64,000 bases of DNA from Hirsutella rhossiliensis (GCF_020360975.1 NW_025408668.1:4650001-4714000), one strand, 5' to 3'. Shown: positions 21,171 to 32,234, numbered from the stretch's first letter. Numbers and translations: made by a program. Notes: generated from the letters alone by a model not told the origin.

Positions 21171-21409
21171 GCAATGAAGCTTTCTTGTAAACGGTTCAGG
21201 GTTCTCGAATGAAGTCTACGATCTGTTTGGGTCTCGAAGATGATTGAAAGCGACTAAAGGAGTGTGCAGTCCTCGGTGAAGGGTCGCGTCTATATCATGC
21301 TCTCATGCTTTTCGATAGCCGAGTGGGCCAAAGTACGTTCAGACTGCGACCTCCACGAAAACAATGTGTACGAGAAAGTTCATATTTACTAATTGGTACC
21401 CTTACCTGC

Positions 21410-22080
21410 AAAATGCTCGTCCGCAAAACCCTTCCCACGCCAACGATCCACCGTTTCGGGGTCGAGATCAGGGACTGTCTTGACGCCAACCACGTGTCCC
21501 TTTCTCCTTCCGAGACGAGCTCAATCACAGCGACGTACGCGCTGTTCCAACATGGACAATAGTACCCCTTGCCTTTCGATCCTCGGGCTCTGGAGCATCT
21601 CTCCTGTTCGTCGGTCGCCGCCTGACAGTAACCTAAATAATGCTGCACCGCATAAATGACTTCTCGCGTCTGCATGGGGCCGACGAGAGGCGAGGCGGGA
21701 TCAAAGAGTAGAACCATGGAGCAGTCCCGGCTCCTTCCCAGAGGAGTCATCAGACAACTTGATCCAGACGTCCGCCGTCACCGCCAGAGAGTCCTGCAAC
21801 TCCTTCCGGCACAAATCCATCGCCACGAGGTCTCGGAATGTAAAGTAAACAGCCACGGCAACGACATTGCCTGCGGCTAAGAGGGGGGGGAGCGGTTTCC
21901 AAAGCGTCCTTTCCGACTGCTCAAGGTGAAGTGTCTGGCTCCCCGGCAGCTTGTTAGCAAGCCAGACGAGATGTTCGACCAAACGACCTGCTCCGTGACT
22001 CTTGGGCACGAAGCGATTGCCCCAAAGCAAATCGTCCCGCTTCTGTTCCTCAGACTTGATGGCGCTCCTGCTGGTATGTC
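21410..22080 (-). CDS. Family C protein, frame-broken (unit 9)
   Basis: Upstream frame (21701-22030 and a little above) has LVEHLVWLANKLPG, VAVAVYFTFRD and LAVTADVWIKL; the protein continues one frame over from about 21715 with LFDPASPLVGP, REVIYAVQHYLGYC and a Cys pair YYCPCW. The block VxADVWxxL followed by xLxGP and a YxLGY ending corresponds to VSAEIWF..PLIGPW..EKSLG of unit 6. A GTAAGG donor at about 21405 suggests a further exon to the left that I could not place. TATA-like box at 22415. Function unknown. Confidence 0.45.
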
Positions 22081-22414
22081 GCCATGACCAGCGTATATAG
22101 TTGTGTCTCTCGACACGGAGGTACTGTCCCTGGTGTAACAGGGGATGGAATCTTACCCACTCCGCAAGTCGTACTCGAGGCGATACTCCCGGAGATCTGA
22201 GCGGAACCCGCCGGGTTGTGAGTGAAAGGGCCGCTGTCTAGCTTTTCCAGAATGGCTACTCCTTGCTGCGTAGGACAGGCAGACTAGGGCTGCCCGCTTG
22301 CATCCAAGCAGATTCAAATGAAGAGAAGCGCTGCTGGTGTCTCCTCCAGAAGAAGTAGAAAGAAGAGAGAGACGATCTCTGAGATCTGTTTCGAGGGGGA
22401 CGGGACAGCCTCCT

Positions 22415-22420
22415 CTATAT
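22415..22420 (-). promoter_or_regulatory. TATA-like box of unit 9
   Basis: ATATAG on minus, 248 bp from hairpin copy 10. Confidence 0.45.
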
Positions 22421-22667
22421 ACTCCGTCTGCCGTCTTCCCGACCGGTGCTCTCCACCTCTGTCCGGGGACCCTCCCACTTTTCCCCACCAGCCAAGGCAG
22501 TTGGGTGGGTGTGTGAAGCGATGCAACCCACACTCTGTGGCCGACCTCCTCCCGCCGGTCTGATTGGTCGTTAGGACTAGGTCACTTTCCCGCCTGTCAA
22601 GGACCTCTAGTACTTCATTCCTGCCCGTGCGGTCATCCATTCTCTAGTGACTGGGCCATGGAGCAGA

Positions 22668-22703
22668 GGCCCCCTATAAACCAAACTTAAGTAATAGGGG
22701 GCC
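22668..22703 (+). repeat. Hairpin I, copy 10
   Basis: Loop edge TATTAC, preceding module type 2. 1918 bp from copy 9. Confidence 0.95.
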
Positions 22704-23112
22704 TGGCAGTCAAAGCGACCTCCCGTCTCTTTGTGTCCACTCCTTCCTGTCGTGTACTGGTGACTTCCCTCCGGTCGTCAACTCGCCTCCGGCTCAGACA
22801 GGTACTCGCTCCGCTCGTGGCCCAACGGGTAGTTTATGGGCGTGGGTTGTATGACTGAGTGACTGGGTGAAGTGGTTTGCGTGGAGTGGTGTGTTTGTCA
22901 CTCAGTCTCTAGTAAGTGACTGTTCAGCGGGTAAGTGGTGTTGTGAGTCCGTCGCGTGCCTTTCAGACACTTGCTCCTCTCTGGAGTCGACTCTCTGTGA
23001 ACGCATTCACTCGGTTGAAGATGTTCAATGTGGCTTCACGTCCACACCTTCGGCGTGTCCGCACTCCTTCGGAGTAAATTCCATAGTGATGGAATGGCTC
23101 CGGGGTGATCAC
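22668..23112 (+). ncRNA. Structured domain of unit 10
   Basis: Hairpin II CAAAG.GAC/GTC.CTTTG. Hairpin IV CAC/GUG with UUCG. Hairpin V ACUC-C(UUCG)G-GAGU, compensated against ACCCC/GGGGU elsewhere. CTTGTAAACG at 23161. Confidence 0.55.
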
Positions 23113-23261
23113 CCAGAGTAGTTTACTTGGAGTGTCATATTTACTATCTTGGGTGGCTCTCTTGTAAACGCACTGGGGAAGCAAGGCATGGATGATTACA
23201 GTCACTATCACGGATCAGTACAAGCACTTCCCTGTGCATGTCGTCACCATAAGGCGTACCT

Positions 23262-23921
23262 CTATGGTCTCACGTTCATCTTCAGTGTGCTATAGTGTCT
23301 ACACAAGTCAACTCTGTCTCTCAGTGAATGCTCCCGACTACTATTCATCCCGGCTTCGCGTAGAAAATTACCGGAACTGTCCTCGAAGTTCCTTCCCTCG
23401 CATAACCCGCATTCGTTTCTCCATGCAAGCGGCACTATCAATAGCGGAGCTCGATACAATGACCGGCTTTAGATCCTCGCAAAGATTTTTGTGATGGGGT
23501 GGGCCTCACCTTCGTTGTAGGGGCGCCTCCATCTGATTCCGCACCACTTCTTGAGGCGGTACGCCGTCCTCTCGGCATATGATGAACTGTCCAGGACGGG
23601 CCTGCTGAGGCGGTTGCACTGCAAGCAGCATTGGTGGTACACGCGGACGTTGTACTGAGCCCCGGCATACATCCGTATCGTAACGGCAATCCTCTTACTT
23701 GACCAGCCGTCCGAAGAGCACTTTGGGTTGCGGCAGGGGAACCTGCCCATCACGTTGGTGTCGTAGTCCTTGACGCAGTTCTTGGCGTCATCCGCCGTGT
23801 GAAAATCGAAGAAAAGATCCTCCTCTTCCAGCAGTCGCGACACACCGTCGTGTAGCTTCGGGCACATGGACCACCTCGGGGGTGCCTTCTTCTTTGCTTT
23901 CCCCTTCCCCTTGTCGGGCAT
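23262..23921 (-). CDS. 3CxxC-type zinc-finger protein (unit 10)
   Basis: Two exons, 23510-23921 and 23262-23434, with a 75 nt intron (GTGAGG donor at 23509, TAG acceptor at 23435). I chose the ATG at 23921 (MPDKGKGKAKKK) over one at 24098 because the longer leader is featureless. After the Lys-rich start come RWSMCPKLHD, then CRNPKCSSDGWSSKR, VYHQCCLQCNRLSRP, a YRLKKWCG segment, and in exon 2 CGLCEG. These CxxC pairs with the WxSK and W-C-G spacing fit the zf-3CxxC domain, common in fungi and in vertebrate receptor-transporting proteins. The spacing Pro-Lys in the first pair (CRNPKC) is longer than CxxC. It probably binds zinc; molecular role unknown. Confidence 0.78.
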
Positions 23922-24256
23922 CTTGGGTGACAGTGTCGCTGAAACTGATCGATACTGGATCTCCGTGTGCGTGGGATGTGCGTGGACCTGTGCCGAAGGT
24001 GCGGCCTCGTGACCGAGCGTGTCGATCGACTGCCCGTTCGTTGACTGTGGTGCTCCCTCGCGTGAGCAAGTCATGTATGTGAAAGTCCCTCCTTTCAACT
24101 TTCGTCGAGGACCGGCGTCTCCTTACCTGGTAGGGTTTCGTGCATCCGAAGAGTGCCCGCCGGCGTGAGTCGATCATTACTCACGATCCTTCATTGCAAA
24201 GGAATGAAAAAGAGAAAGTCTGCCCGACAGTCGCTCAGCTCGGGGAAGCCCCTTCC

Positions 24257-24262
24257 TTTATG
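24257..24262 (-). promoter_or_regulatory. TATA-like box of unit 10
   Basis: CATAAA on minus, 336 bp upstream of the chosen start. Confidence 0.4.
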
Positions 24263-24607
24263 TCCCTCGCGTACTCATATTCAACCTGAACCGGTTAAAG
24301 GGGAATGTGGGACCACACCCACTTGGAATCCTTGCATGATTCTCGGCAGTCACGAGCATTGTCCTTCCCGTCCAATAGGCTGTTACGACCACCCAGGTCT
24401 TTATAACTCGTATGACGAGTGAATGTCCGGGTCCTCAACCCGGTCAGTGGTGGGGTCAGTGAAACTGTACGTAACCTGACCAATGGACGTAGCCACCTCC
24501 CTCCGTCGGTACCTTCTTATGACGCAGTCTCTTCCGTCCCGTGTGAAACTGTTATGAACTACATCCAAGCTAAAGCAAGGTGTCTAGTGACTGGGCCATG
24601 GAGCAGA

Positions 24608-24643
24608 GGCCCCCTATAAACCAAACTTAAGTAATAGGGGGCC
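24608..24643 (+). repeat. Hairpin I, copy 11
   Basis: Loop edge TATTAC, preceding module type 2. 1940 bp from copy 10. Confidence 0.95.
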
Positions 24644-25020
24644 CAAGAGTATGAGTGACTCCGTCCCTCTCACAATCCTCGCCTCCAGCTGCGGTACCTT
24701 TGACTCCCTCCAGTCGTGCAAAGACTCGCTCCGCTCAGACATGCTCCTTCCAGTCGCGGGCCCAACGGTGAGTGCGTGGGGTGTAGCTGTGTGGGTCCGG
24801 TGGGTGAGTGACCTTGTTGGAGGTCAGTGTGTGTGTATGTTTGTGTCCGTCGCGCGCCTTTCAGACGCGTGCTCCTCCTGTGGTGTTGAACCGTCTTGTG
24901 AACGCAGTGCTCAGTTGAAGTCTCTGAGCGTGGCTTCACACGTCGACCTTCGGCCTTCCGTGCACACCCTTCGTGTAATTTCCATAGCTCTCAAAGATTC
25001 CGGGGTGATGCTCAGGGTTG
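24608..25020 (+). ncRNA. Structured domain of unit 11
   Basis: Hairpin II as in unit 7. Hairpin IV is irregular (CGUCGACCUUCGGCCUUCCG). Hairpin V ACACC..GUGU. CTTGTAAACG at 25042 and 25081. Almost identical to unit 12. Confidence 0.5.
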
Positions 25021-25330
25021 TAGTGTTTGGAGTCGAGTGTCCTTGTAAACGAGAGTTGGCATACTATCTTGGTGGATCACCTTGTAAACGCTTTATGAAG
25101 GAGCAGTCTACGTGGAAGGGTAACGTGAGGAGTCAAGGGCACATTCATTGGGACAGAGCGTGACTATTCCATTTTATTGTCCTACAGTCAAGTGTGGGTG
25201 ATACCCCTTGGATCAAGGTGAAGCTGCCATCCAGCCCCCCGGCGTGAGGCTGTCGTGAAGTCCTCCTTCAACGAGTCATCGACAGCACCCGCGCAAATCC
25301 AGTCACAATTGCTAACGCAGCACCACTGGA

Positions 25331-26110
25331 CTACGGTTCAAAGCCAACATCCTCAAACAGCTCTTCATCGTCGTAGTAATCATTCGTGGGCAATGCACGC
25401 ACTGATTGTCTGCCCGGACGGGGAGACTGCCCTGCCGTGGAAAGGAAAGAGTGGATTGACTGCTCGGGAGACCACCACCTGAGGCTTCCGGACCAATATA
25501 TCCGCGGTGTAGTGCTTCGTCTCATCCTGCTTGCCCTCTCGGCCCGGACCTTCTCGATCCAGGAGAGATACGGCTTGCTGTAGAGACAGTTTCCCAATGC
25601 CTCGCCAAAGATGCGGAGGGCCCTTTGAGAGCATCCGTCTCGGCCTCCTTGACGGCCTTTTCCATGGCTTCCGCCCTCGTGTTGCGCTTGTCGCCCCGCC
25701 AAAGCCGGTTCCATCGTGGGAAGTTGGGGCCCGCTGGTCACCCAAAAGACGGTGACACGCACCCTGCACACGGCTTCCGTCATCCACTTCGCGGGGTTGC
25801 CTTCTGTGCGGGATTCGCAAGACTGCTCGATGACCTCCGAACTCCATCCGTCATGGCCAAACATGTCATTCGCCAACGAGATTGCATCCGCGCTGCTGAG
25901 ATAGGAAAGCTTCGACCCTCCGGGCCCCGGTCTCCGCTGCACATACTCTGGACCAAGCGGCCTCCGAGGACAGCCAAGGAGCTGCTGCTCCCGACGCCAC
26001 GTCTGCGTCTGTCAAAGACATCACTCGAGTCTTGCCCTGGGCTGCGTCGTTCCTTCCGACGGGTCATTTACCTCATCAGCCTTGCGGCCGCGCTTCACCA
26101 CGGGCGACAT
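25331..26110 (-). CDS. Rad52/Rad59-like annealing protein, copy 1 (unit 11)
   Basis: Start ATG at 26110 ([10 protein letters not shown]), stop at 25331, about 260 codons. After a basic leader with KTRVMSL come [59 protein letters not shown] and [10 protein letters not shown]. These are the conserved blocks of the Rad52/Rad22 DNA-binding domain. The tail is short and acidic ([13 protein letters not shown]). Length is like Rad59, which lacks the Rad51-binding half of Rad52. Known family members anneal single strands in repair. The frame breaks at several homopolymers (near 25798, 25720 and 25668), which are longer in unit 12 or would be fixed by one base. Expression and function here are not shown. 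Confidence 0.8.
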
Positions 26111-26290
26111 CCTGGCAGTACAAGACTCCGTCACTGGAAAGTGGAAGTGGCACAAGTAGGACTTGCTTCAAGAAAGCAAGATGGTAAGGTGCAACGTGTA
26201 CAGCAACTTGGCTTCTGGCAGTGTCGTCCCGACAGTACGAAGAAGAGAAAGAAAAGAGGATGCCTGGATCCAAAGAGACGGGGCTGCCCC

Positions 26291-26296
26291 TAAATA
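26291..26296 (-). promoter_or_regulatory. TATA-like box of unit 11
   Basis: TATTTA on minus, 181 bp upstream of the Rad52-like start. Confidence 0.4.
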
Positions 26297-26500
26297 CTCC
26301 GTAGCGGCGAAAGTGTCCGGCTCTGCGCCCGGCCAGTAGTGGATGCAGTCAAGGAAGCGTTGCAACCTGTCTGATTGACCAGGGTGATCCATCCCGTCTC
26401 ACTCCCTGTTATGACCGGCTCCGTTCTCTCCAATCACATCCGCGCTATGGACTGTCTGCAAACTACGTAAGCGACCTAGTACGTTGGGCCGTGGAGCAGA

Positions 26501-26536
26501 GGCCCCCTATAAACCAAACTTAAGTAATAGGGGGCC
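26501..26536 (+). repeat. Hairpin I, copy 12
   Basis: Loop edge TATTAC. The preceding module is type 2 with one type 1 base (GGGCCGTGGAGCAG). 1893 bp from copy 11. Confidence 0.95.
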
Positions 26537-26912
26537 CAAGAGTATGAGTGACTCCGTCCCTCTCACAATCCTCGCCTCCAGCTGCGGTACCTTTGACTCC
26601 CTCCAGTCGTGCAAAGACTCGCTCCGCTCAGACATGCTCCTTCCAGTCGCGGGCCCAACGGTGAGTGCGGGGTGTAGCTGTTGCGTGTGGGTCCGGTGGG
26701 TGAGTGACCTTGTTGGAGGTCAGTGTGTGTGTATGTTTGTGTCCGTCGCGCGCCTTTCAGACGCGTGCTCCTCCTGTGGTGTTGAACCGTCTTGTGAACG
26801 CAGTGCTCAGTTGAAGTCTCTTGAGCGTGGCTTCACACGTCGACCTTCGGCCTCCGTGCACACCCTTCGGTGTAATTTCCATAGCTCTGAATTCCGGGTG
26901 ATGCTCAGGGTT
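26501..26912 (+). ncRNA. Structured domain of unit 12
   Basis: As unit 11 with small indels. Hairpin V ACACC/GGUGU is complete here. CTTGTAAACG at 26935 and 26974. Confidence 0.5.
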
Positions 26913-27221
26913 GTAGTGTTTGGAGTCGAGTGTCCTTGTAAACGAGAGTTGGCATACTATCTTGGTGGATCACCTTGTAAACGCTTTATGAAGGAGCAGT
27001 CTACGTGGAAGGGTAACGTGAGGAGTCAAGGGCACATTCATTGGGACAGAGCGTGACTATTCCATTTTATTGTCCTACAGTCAAGTGTGGGTGATACCCT
27101 TGATCAAGGTGAAGCTGCCATCCAGCCCCCCGGCGTGAGGCTGTCGTGAAGTCCTCCTTCAACGAGTCATCGACAGCACCCGCGCAAATCCAGTCACAAT
27201 TGCTAACGCAGCACCACTGGA

Positions 27222-28006
27222 CTACGGTTCAAAGCCAACATCCTCAAACAGCTCTTCATCGTCGTAGTAATCATTCGTGGGCAATGCACGCACTGATTGT
27301 CTGCCCGGACGGGGGAGACTGCCCTGCCGTGGAAAGGAAAGAGTGGATTGACTGCTCGGGAGACCACCACCCGAGGCTTCCGGACCAATATATCCGCGGT
27401 GTAGTGCTTCGTCTCATCCTGCTTGCCCTCTCGGGCCCGGACCTTCTCGATCCAGGAGAGATACGGCTTGCTGTAGAGACAGTTTCCCAATGCCTCGCCA
27501 AAGATGCGGAGGGCCCTTTTGAGAGCATCCGTCTCGGCCTCCTTGACGGCCTTTTCCATGGCTTCCGCCCTCGTGTTGCGCTTGTCGCCCCGCCAAAGCC
27601 GGTTCCATCGTGGGAAGTTGGGGCCCGCTGGTCACCCAAAAGACGGTGACACGCACCCTGCACACGGCTTCCGTCATCCACTTCGCGGGTTGCCTTCTGT
27701 GCGGGATTCGCAAGACTGCTCGATGACCTCCGAACTCCATCCGTCATGGCCAAACATGTCATTCGCCAACGAGATTGCATCCGCGCTGCTGAGATAGGAA
27801 AGCTTCGACCCTCCGGGCCCCGGTCTCCGCTGCACATACTCTGGACCAAGCGGCCTCCCGAGGACAGCCAAGGAGCTGCTGCTCCCCGACGCCACGTCTG
27901 CGTCTGTCAAAGACATCACTCGAGTCTTGCCCCTGGGCTGCGTCGTTCCTTCCGACGGGTCATTTACCTCATCAGCCTTGCGGCCGCGCTTCACCACGGG
28001 CGACAT
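27222..28006 (-). CDS. Rad52/Rad59-like annealing protein, copy 2 (unit 12)
   Basis: Start ATG at 28006, stop at 27222. Same blocks as copy 1. Here the N-terminal part is open for longer (to [10 protein letters not shown] near 27690), and [20 protein letters not shown] lies in an open frame at about 27440-27520. Breaks remain near 27690, 27630 and 27580. The two genes differ almost only in run lengths, so they either arose very recently or are one sequence with different consensus errors. TATA-like box at 28194. Confidence 0.8.
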
Positions 28007-28193
28007 CCTGGCAGTACAAGACTCCGTCACTGGAAAGTGGAAGTGGCACAAGTAGGACTTGCTTCAAGAAAGCAAGATGGTAAGGTGCAACGTGTACAGC
28101 AACTTGGCTTCTGGCAGTGTCGTCCCGACAGTACGAAGAAGAGAAAGAAAAGAGGATGCCTGGATCCAAAAGAGACGGGGGGCTGCCCCCCTC

Positions 28194-28199
28194 TAAATA
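28194..28199 (-). promoter_or_regulatory. TATA-like box of unit 12
   Basis: TATTTA on minus, 188 bp upstream of the start. Confidence 0.4.
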
Positions 28200-28404
28200 C
28201 TCCGTAGCGGCGAAAGTGTCCGGGCTCTGCGCCCGGCCAGTAGTGGATGCAGTCAAGGAAGCGTTGCAACCTGTCTGATTGACCAGGGTGATCCATCCCG
28301 TCTCACTCCCTGTTATGACCGGCTCCGTTCTCTCCAATCACATCCGCGCTATGGACTGTCTGCAAACTACGTAAGCGACCTAGTACGTTGGGCCATGGAG
28401 CAGA

Positions 28405-28440
28405 GGCCCCCTATAAACCAAACTTAAGTAATAGGGGGCC
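28405..28440 (+). repeat. Hairpin I, copy 13
   Basis: Loop edge TATTAC, preceding module type 2. 1904 bp from copy 12. Confidence 0.95.
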
Positions 28441-28830
28441 TATGGGTATGAGTGACTCCGTCCCCCATACAGTCCACTCCCGCCTGTCGCGTACTGGTGA
28501 CTTCCCTCCGGTCGTCAACTCGCCTCCGGCTCAGACAATGCTCCTTCCAGTCGCGGCCCAACGGTGTAGCTTTTAGGTGTAGGTTGTGTGGCGGAGTGAC
28601 TTCCGTTTCTGTTTGGTGTATTGATTACGGTCCGTCGTGTGCCCCTTGCGGGACACCTACTCCTCTTCACTTTGTCGAGTGCTCTTGTAAACGTAGTCGC
28701 TCAGTTGAAGATTGTTGATGTGACGCTCACTCTGTTCGCTGCTCTCACATCCGCACCTTCGGCGCTCCTGCACCTCCTTCGGAGGTAATGTCCATAGTCG
28801 TGAAATGCCCTGCGGGGCTTAAGCTCAGGG
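28405..28830 (+). ncRNA. Structured domain of unit 13
   Basis: Hairpin II TATGGG/CCCATA as in unit 5. Hairpin V ACCUC-C(UUCG)G-GAGGU. Hairpin VI GCCCUGCGGGGC with UGCG. CTTGTAAACG at 28684, 28852 and 28873. Confidence 0.55.
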
Positions 28831-29080
28831 TAGAGTGAATGAAGCTACTCCCTTGTAAACGGGTTGGGACTACTTGTAAACGCGTGAAGGAAGGTAGGTC
28901 TACGATGTTATTCATTGGTAGCCGGAGGAGACCCCTTCACAGGCTTAGCCCTGAGATCTGGAAAATGTTGTGTTTATACCTTGGAGGAATGCACCTCGTG
29001 GAGGACTGGACACGGAATTGAAGCCATCACGAAGTCCCAAAAGGGCATGGTGGGATACATTATGCAGGAAAAGCTATACG

Positions 29081-29690
29081 TCACACACCCATGTACCGTA
29101 TCTCATCCAGGATATGCCTGACAAGCTGGCCGTTGCCTGAGTAGAGGTTACCATCTCTCAGCATGTCAGTAAGCCAATATTCAATGTTCTCCATCAGACG
29201 GTGTGCACAGCAAGACAAAGACAAGACAAGGGGTCCCGCAAAAAAAGTGCCGGGAACCGATCCAAGTAAAGACTTCAATCTCGAGCACTCTTCGTCGGTC
29301 AAGCCCCTAACGTGGGGACCAAACCACAAGACCAGTGTGTGAGAAAACACATTGCCCTCTACACGCTGCACGGCGTAGTACTCAAACGAACTCGAACGCA
29401 GACAATCCTGCAGTCTCCCGACAATAAAAGAATTTGACATGCAGCAAGCGGTCACCAAACGAACCGCATAGAGTCGCCGACACCACTGGTCCGCCCGAAG
29501 AGGAGCGCAGCTCACGTGGCTGCAACAACAAGTATCGTGCCCGGCACTGGCCGTAGAGAGAGGAAGACACTCGGCATCTCCGTCGACCGTTCCAAACGAT
29601 GAAAGTGGCAAGCCCATCCCGCGCATCATGCGAAAGAAATAGAAGGAGAAGCTTCTGTCGAGGCTCCGCCAATGAACGAGGTGCGAAGAA
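29081..29690 (-). CDS. Family A Cys/Trp-rich protein, best preserved copy (unit 13)
   Basis: One open frame from at least 29660 to the stop at 29081. Order of blocks: MGLPLSSFGTV; Cys/His cluster CCCSHVSC; LRADQWCRRLYAVRLVT; LQDCLRSSSFEYYAVQR; VFSHTLVLWFGPHVRGLTDEE; LKSLLGSVP; LSLSCCAHRLMENIEYWL; and the ending LVRHILDEIRYMGV. Best template for family A: CC-x-H-x2-C, WC-R-R, SCC and a helical LLDEI end. The Cys-rich head may bind zinc. No similarity to a named family recognised. The true start is upstream in the same frame, near or right of 29690. Confidence 0.65.
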
Positions 29691-29699
29691 GCTTTGTTG

Positions 29700-30316
29700 A
29701 TCCCAGCAACGCCGAAGAGAGGGTTGTGTGTCCCACTGTGCTGATTGCTCGTGAAGAACCCACCAAGGGGATATGGCGGTCAGCTTCGCAGACTGTAGTC
29801 GACTCAGGTCGCTTGCCGGTGGGATTTCTCTCGAAATACAAATCCTCCACGATGAGAAAATTGAATCACTTCTCCGTGACGACAACGGCAGGAGACAATT
29901 CACCAAGAATTGTGTGGGCAGGAGCCTGCTGAGAAAGTCGACTTCGTTTGCTGAGCGACGATGCGCTCCGTCATTTTCCCCAGAAAAGAGTGCTTGAAAG
30001 AGTCCGAAGTTGTCTGCAACGATCGCTCCGCTAGTATGAATCCTCCAATATTGCCTGCCCGGCGTTTTCAGCCCTCTCCGCCCCTGTCGATGAACGAACC
30101 CGCAAACGGGTGCATAAGTGTCCGGGTACCGCACCCAGACGGTGTGGATCCATCCATGTAAGCTGTGCCAGCAAACTGTCTGTGATTGGACGCGGCGTGT
30201 TCGGTCCCCTCCACTGCCTCTTAGTACTAGCTTCGTTCCCGCCTGTCTCTGTCGCTCTATGACTGCATGCAATCACGTGCGTTCAAGCTGCTCTATGGGC
30301 TGGGCCGTTGTGCCAT
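29700..30316 (-). other. Upstream region of unit 13
   Basis: Possible N-terminal exon material up to about 29990, not resolvable. No clear TATA box; the CCGGG..CCCGG-type repeat is at about 30120. CACGTG at 30270. Confidence 0.35.
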
Positions 30317-30351
30317 GGCCCCCTATAAACCAAACTTAAGTAATAGGGGGC
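30317..30351 (+). repeat. Hairpin I, copy 14
   Basis: Right arm ends GGGGGC-A. Loop edge TATTAC, preceding module type 1. 1912 bp from copy 13. Confidence 0.94.
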
Positions 30352-30735
30352 ACATGGGTCAAAGTGACTTCCCGTCCCTTTGTGTCCCTCACCTCCGGCT
30401 CGGTACTGTTGACTCCCTCCAGTCGTCATTCTCGCCTCCGGCTCAGACAGAACTCGCTCCGCTCGTGGCCCAACGGGTAGTGTTTGTATGTGGGTTGTGT
30501 GGTGGAGTGACCTGGGTGTGTGAGCAGGTGTAGATGTGTGGTGTGTATTGTTCCATCGCGCGCCCGGTGGACGCTTGCTCCGTCAAGAGTGCTCGTCTTG
30601 TGTCGATGTTCTTGTAAACGTCTCACTCAAGTGAAGATTCGTGAGTAACTCATCCACACCCGCCCCTACGGCGCGTGCGCACTTCTTCGGGGGTTGTGTT
30701 CGTATCTCGGAAGGGATTGGAGATATCAGTCTGTT
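30317..30735 (+). ncRNA. Structured domain of unit 14
   Basis: Hairpin II CAAAG/CTTTG. Hairpin IV CGC/GCG with UACG. A CGTATCTCGGAAGGGATTGGAGA tail replaces hairpin VI, as in units 18 and 20. CTTGTAAACG at 30611, 30737 and 30798. Confidence 0.5.
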
Positions 30736-31062
30736 CCTTGTAAACGCGGAGGAGAACTTGTGAACGGGGCTTGGGTCTACGATGTTTGGGCGACTCCCTT
30801 GTAAACGGTGTCGAAAGGGCACTACGTCGGGTCTACAGGTACGGTCACGGTGATGTCTGCAGGTGCTGCGTGAGCCCAATGAGGGCTTCGTCAAAGCCTG
30901 AGAAGAAAGCCTTCCACCCGAACCATTCATCACCTGAACGGCTTTTCCCACGACGTTGAAATGTGGAACAGAACTCTGCACACAAATAGAATATATCAAG
31001 AACCTGCCAGCACATGCCCTGTCCACTCCTGCCAGGTCGACCTTATACCCCGTCTCCTGTAC

Positions 31063-31505
31063 TTACGACGGCGGGTTCGGCTCGTAGTGTGCACCAGCCG
31101 GTGTTTGGGACTTGGAATATCCTTTCCAGACAAGGTAATCACTCATGTCCATATAGGCCTGAGGGAACACCTCGTCTTCCTCTGACTGCCGACGAAGTTG
31201 AGTCTCACCCAATCTCTTCCGCGGTTTCCCACCTCGTACTGGTTCAGCACACGCAAGAGGCCTAGCCAGTCTCGCAACTGCGTAGTGAGATCGTCGACGT
31301 CCTGCCCCGGCCGGCAGACGACCATCATGCCACACTCGTGCATGATCACCCGGCTCGTACGAGAGCCAGAAGACGTTGGCTTTTCACAAGAGGACTGCGG
31401 GTGTTTCACCGACAGCCACGGGTCAGCAAGAAGATTGGATGTGCTTCATCCAGAAGACGTAACGCCTAAAAGTCGCCTAGACGTACAAACCTCGCTCATA
31501 TTCAT
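31063..31505 (-). CDS. Small unknown protein (unit 14)
   Basis: Probable first exon 31491-31505 (MNMSE), intron 31395-31490 (96 nt, branch TTGCTGACC, acceptor CAG), then an exon with HECGMMVVCRPG and a helical LTTQLRDWLGLLRVLNQYEV. The frame then passes either into a basic end (stop 31143) or, after one base near 31190, into an acidic end SEEDEVFPQAYMDMSDY (stop 31063). The acidic end looks more protein-like. I do not recognise it; it has no counterpart elsewhere in the window. Confidence 0.45.
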
Positions 31506-32000
31506 TCGCTTGTTGATGGTGAAAGCGAGAGAGCAAAGGCTGCTACTCTGAGCCAACTGTCACCAGTGAAGTGAAAACGATACACACCTCTACACCTCGC
31601 CTCCTCTGTTGCTGCCTGCATACTCTGTCGAGGGTTGAATGCGGACCCCGGTCCACTCTTTTGCGCTCGGGTGCGAGTTACAGTTCCCAGTCCAACACTT
31701 GTCGTGTATTATTGTGTCCCAACAAAACCAACCGTCTTCCACAAAGGCCGCTTCCGAGCGAGGCGCAGCCGAGGATCCAAAGAAGTGAACGCAGTTCATA
31801 AGAGAAAGTAAGAGGACAAAACCCGAGTCTGTCCGTGTGTCTCTCGACCGTCACTGCCTGTGAGATGGACGTCGGGATCGTCAAGCCTGTGCCGGGGGAA
31901 TAGGAGAAAGACCTACCGTATGCTTTCAGCAGCGAACCCGCTTGGTTGTGCAACAGAATGAGAGAACGGTCCCTGTTCTATCCAAGTGGGCGGCACGCCC

Positions 32001-32006
32001 TTTAAA
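32001..32006 (-). promoter_or_regulatory. TATA-like box of unit 14
   Basis: TTTAAA on minus, 234 bp from hairpin copy 15 and about 500 bp upstream of the ATG at 31505. Low certainty. Confidence 0.35.
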
Positions 32007-32234
32007 TGCTCTCTCCGTTGTGTGGGTGTCCCATTTGTGTCCGGGACTCTTGCCCGGTCAATTACGGATATGTATGCAACCACTTCGTTGGAAGCTATCC
32101 AATCACGACCAGCGTCCTCCCTCCCGTCGTCTTCGCTGCTATGACTCACTACTTGTCTGCCGGTCAATCCGTGCTATGTACTGCAGTGAATCACGTGCGT
32201 TCATCCTGCTCTATGGGCTGGGCCGTTGTGCCAT

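Noticed and set aside
24598..27056. Long + strand frames beginning MAPYKPNLSNRGP at the hairpins
   Set aside because: They arise because ATGGCCCCCTATAAACC reads as a start codon in type 1 copies; type 2 copies lack it, and the frame is not kept behind the hairpin. The signal there is RNA-like pairing, not codons.
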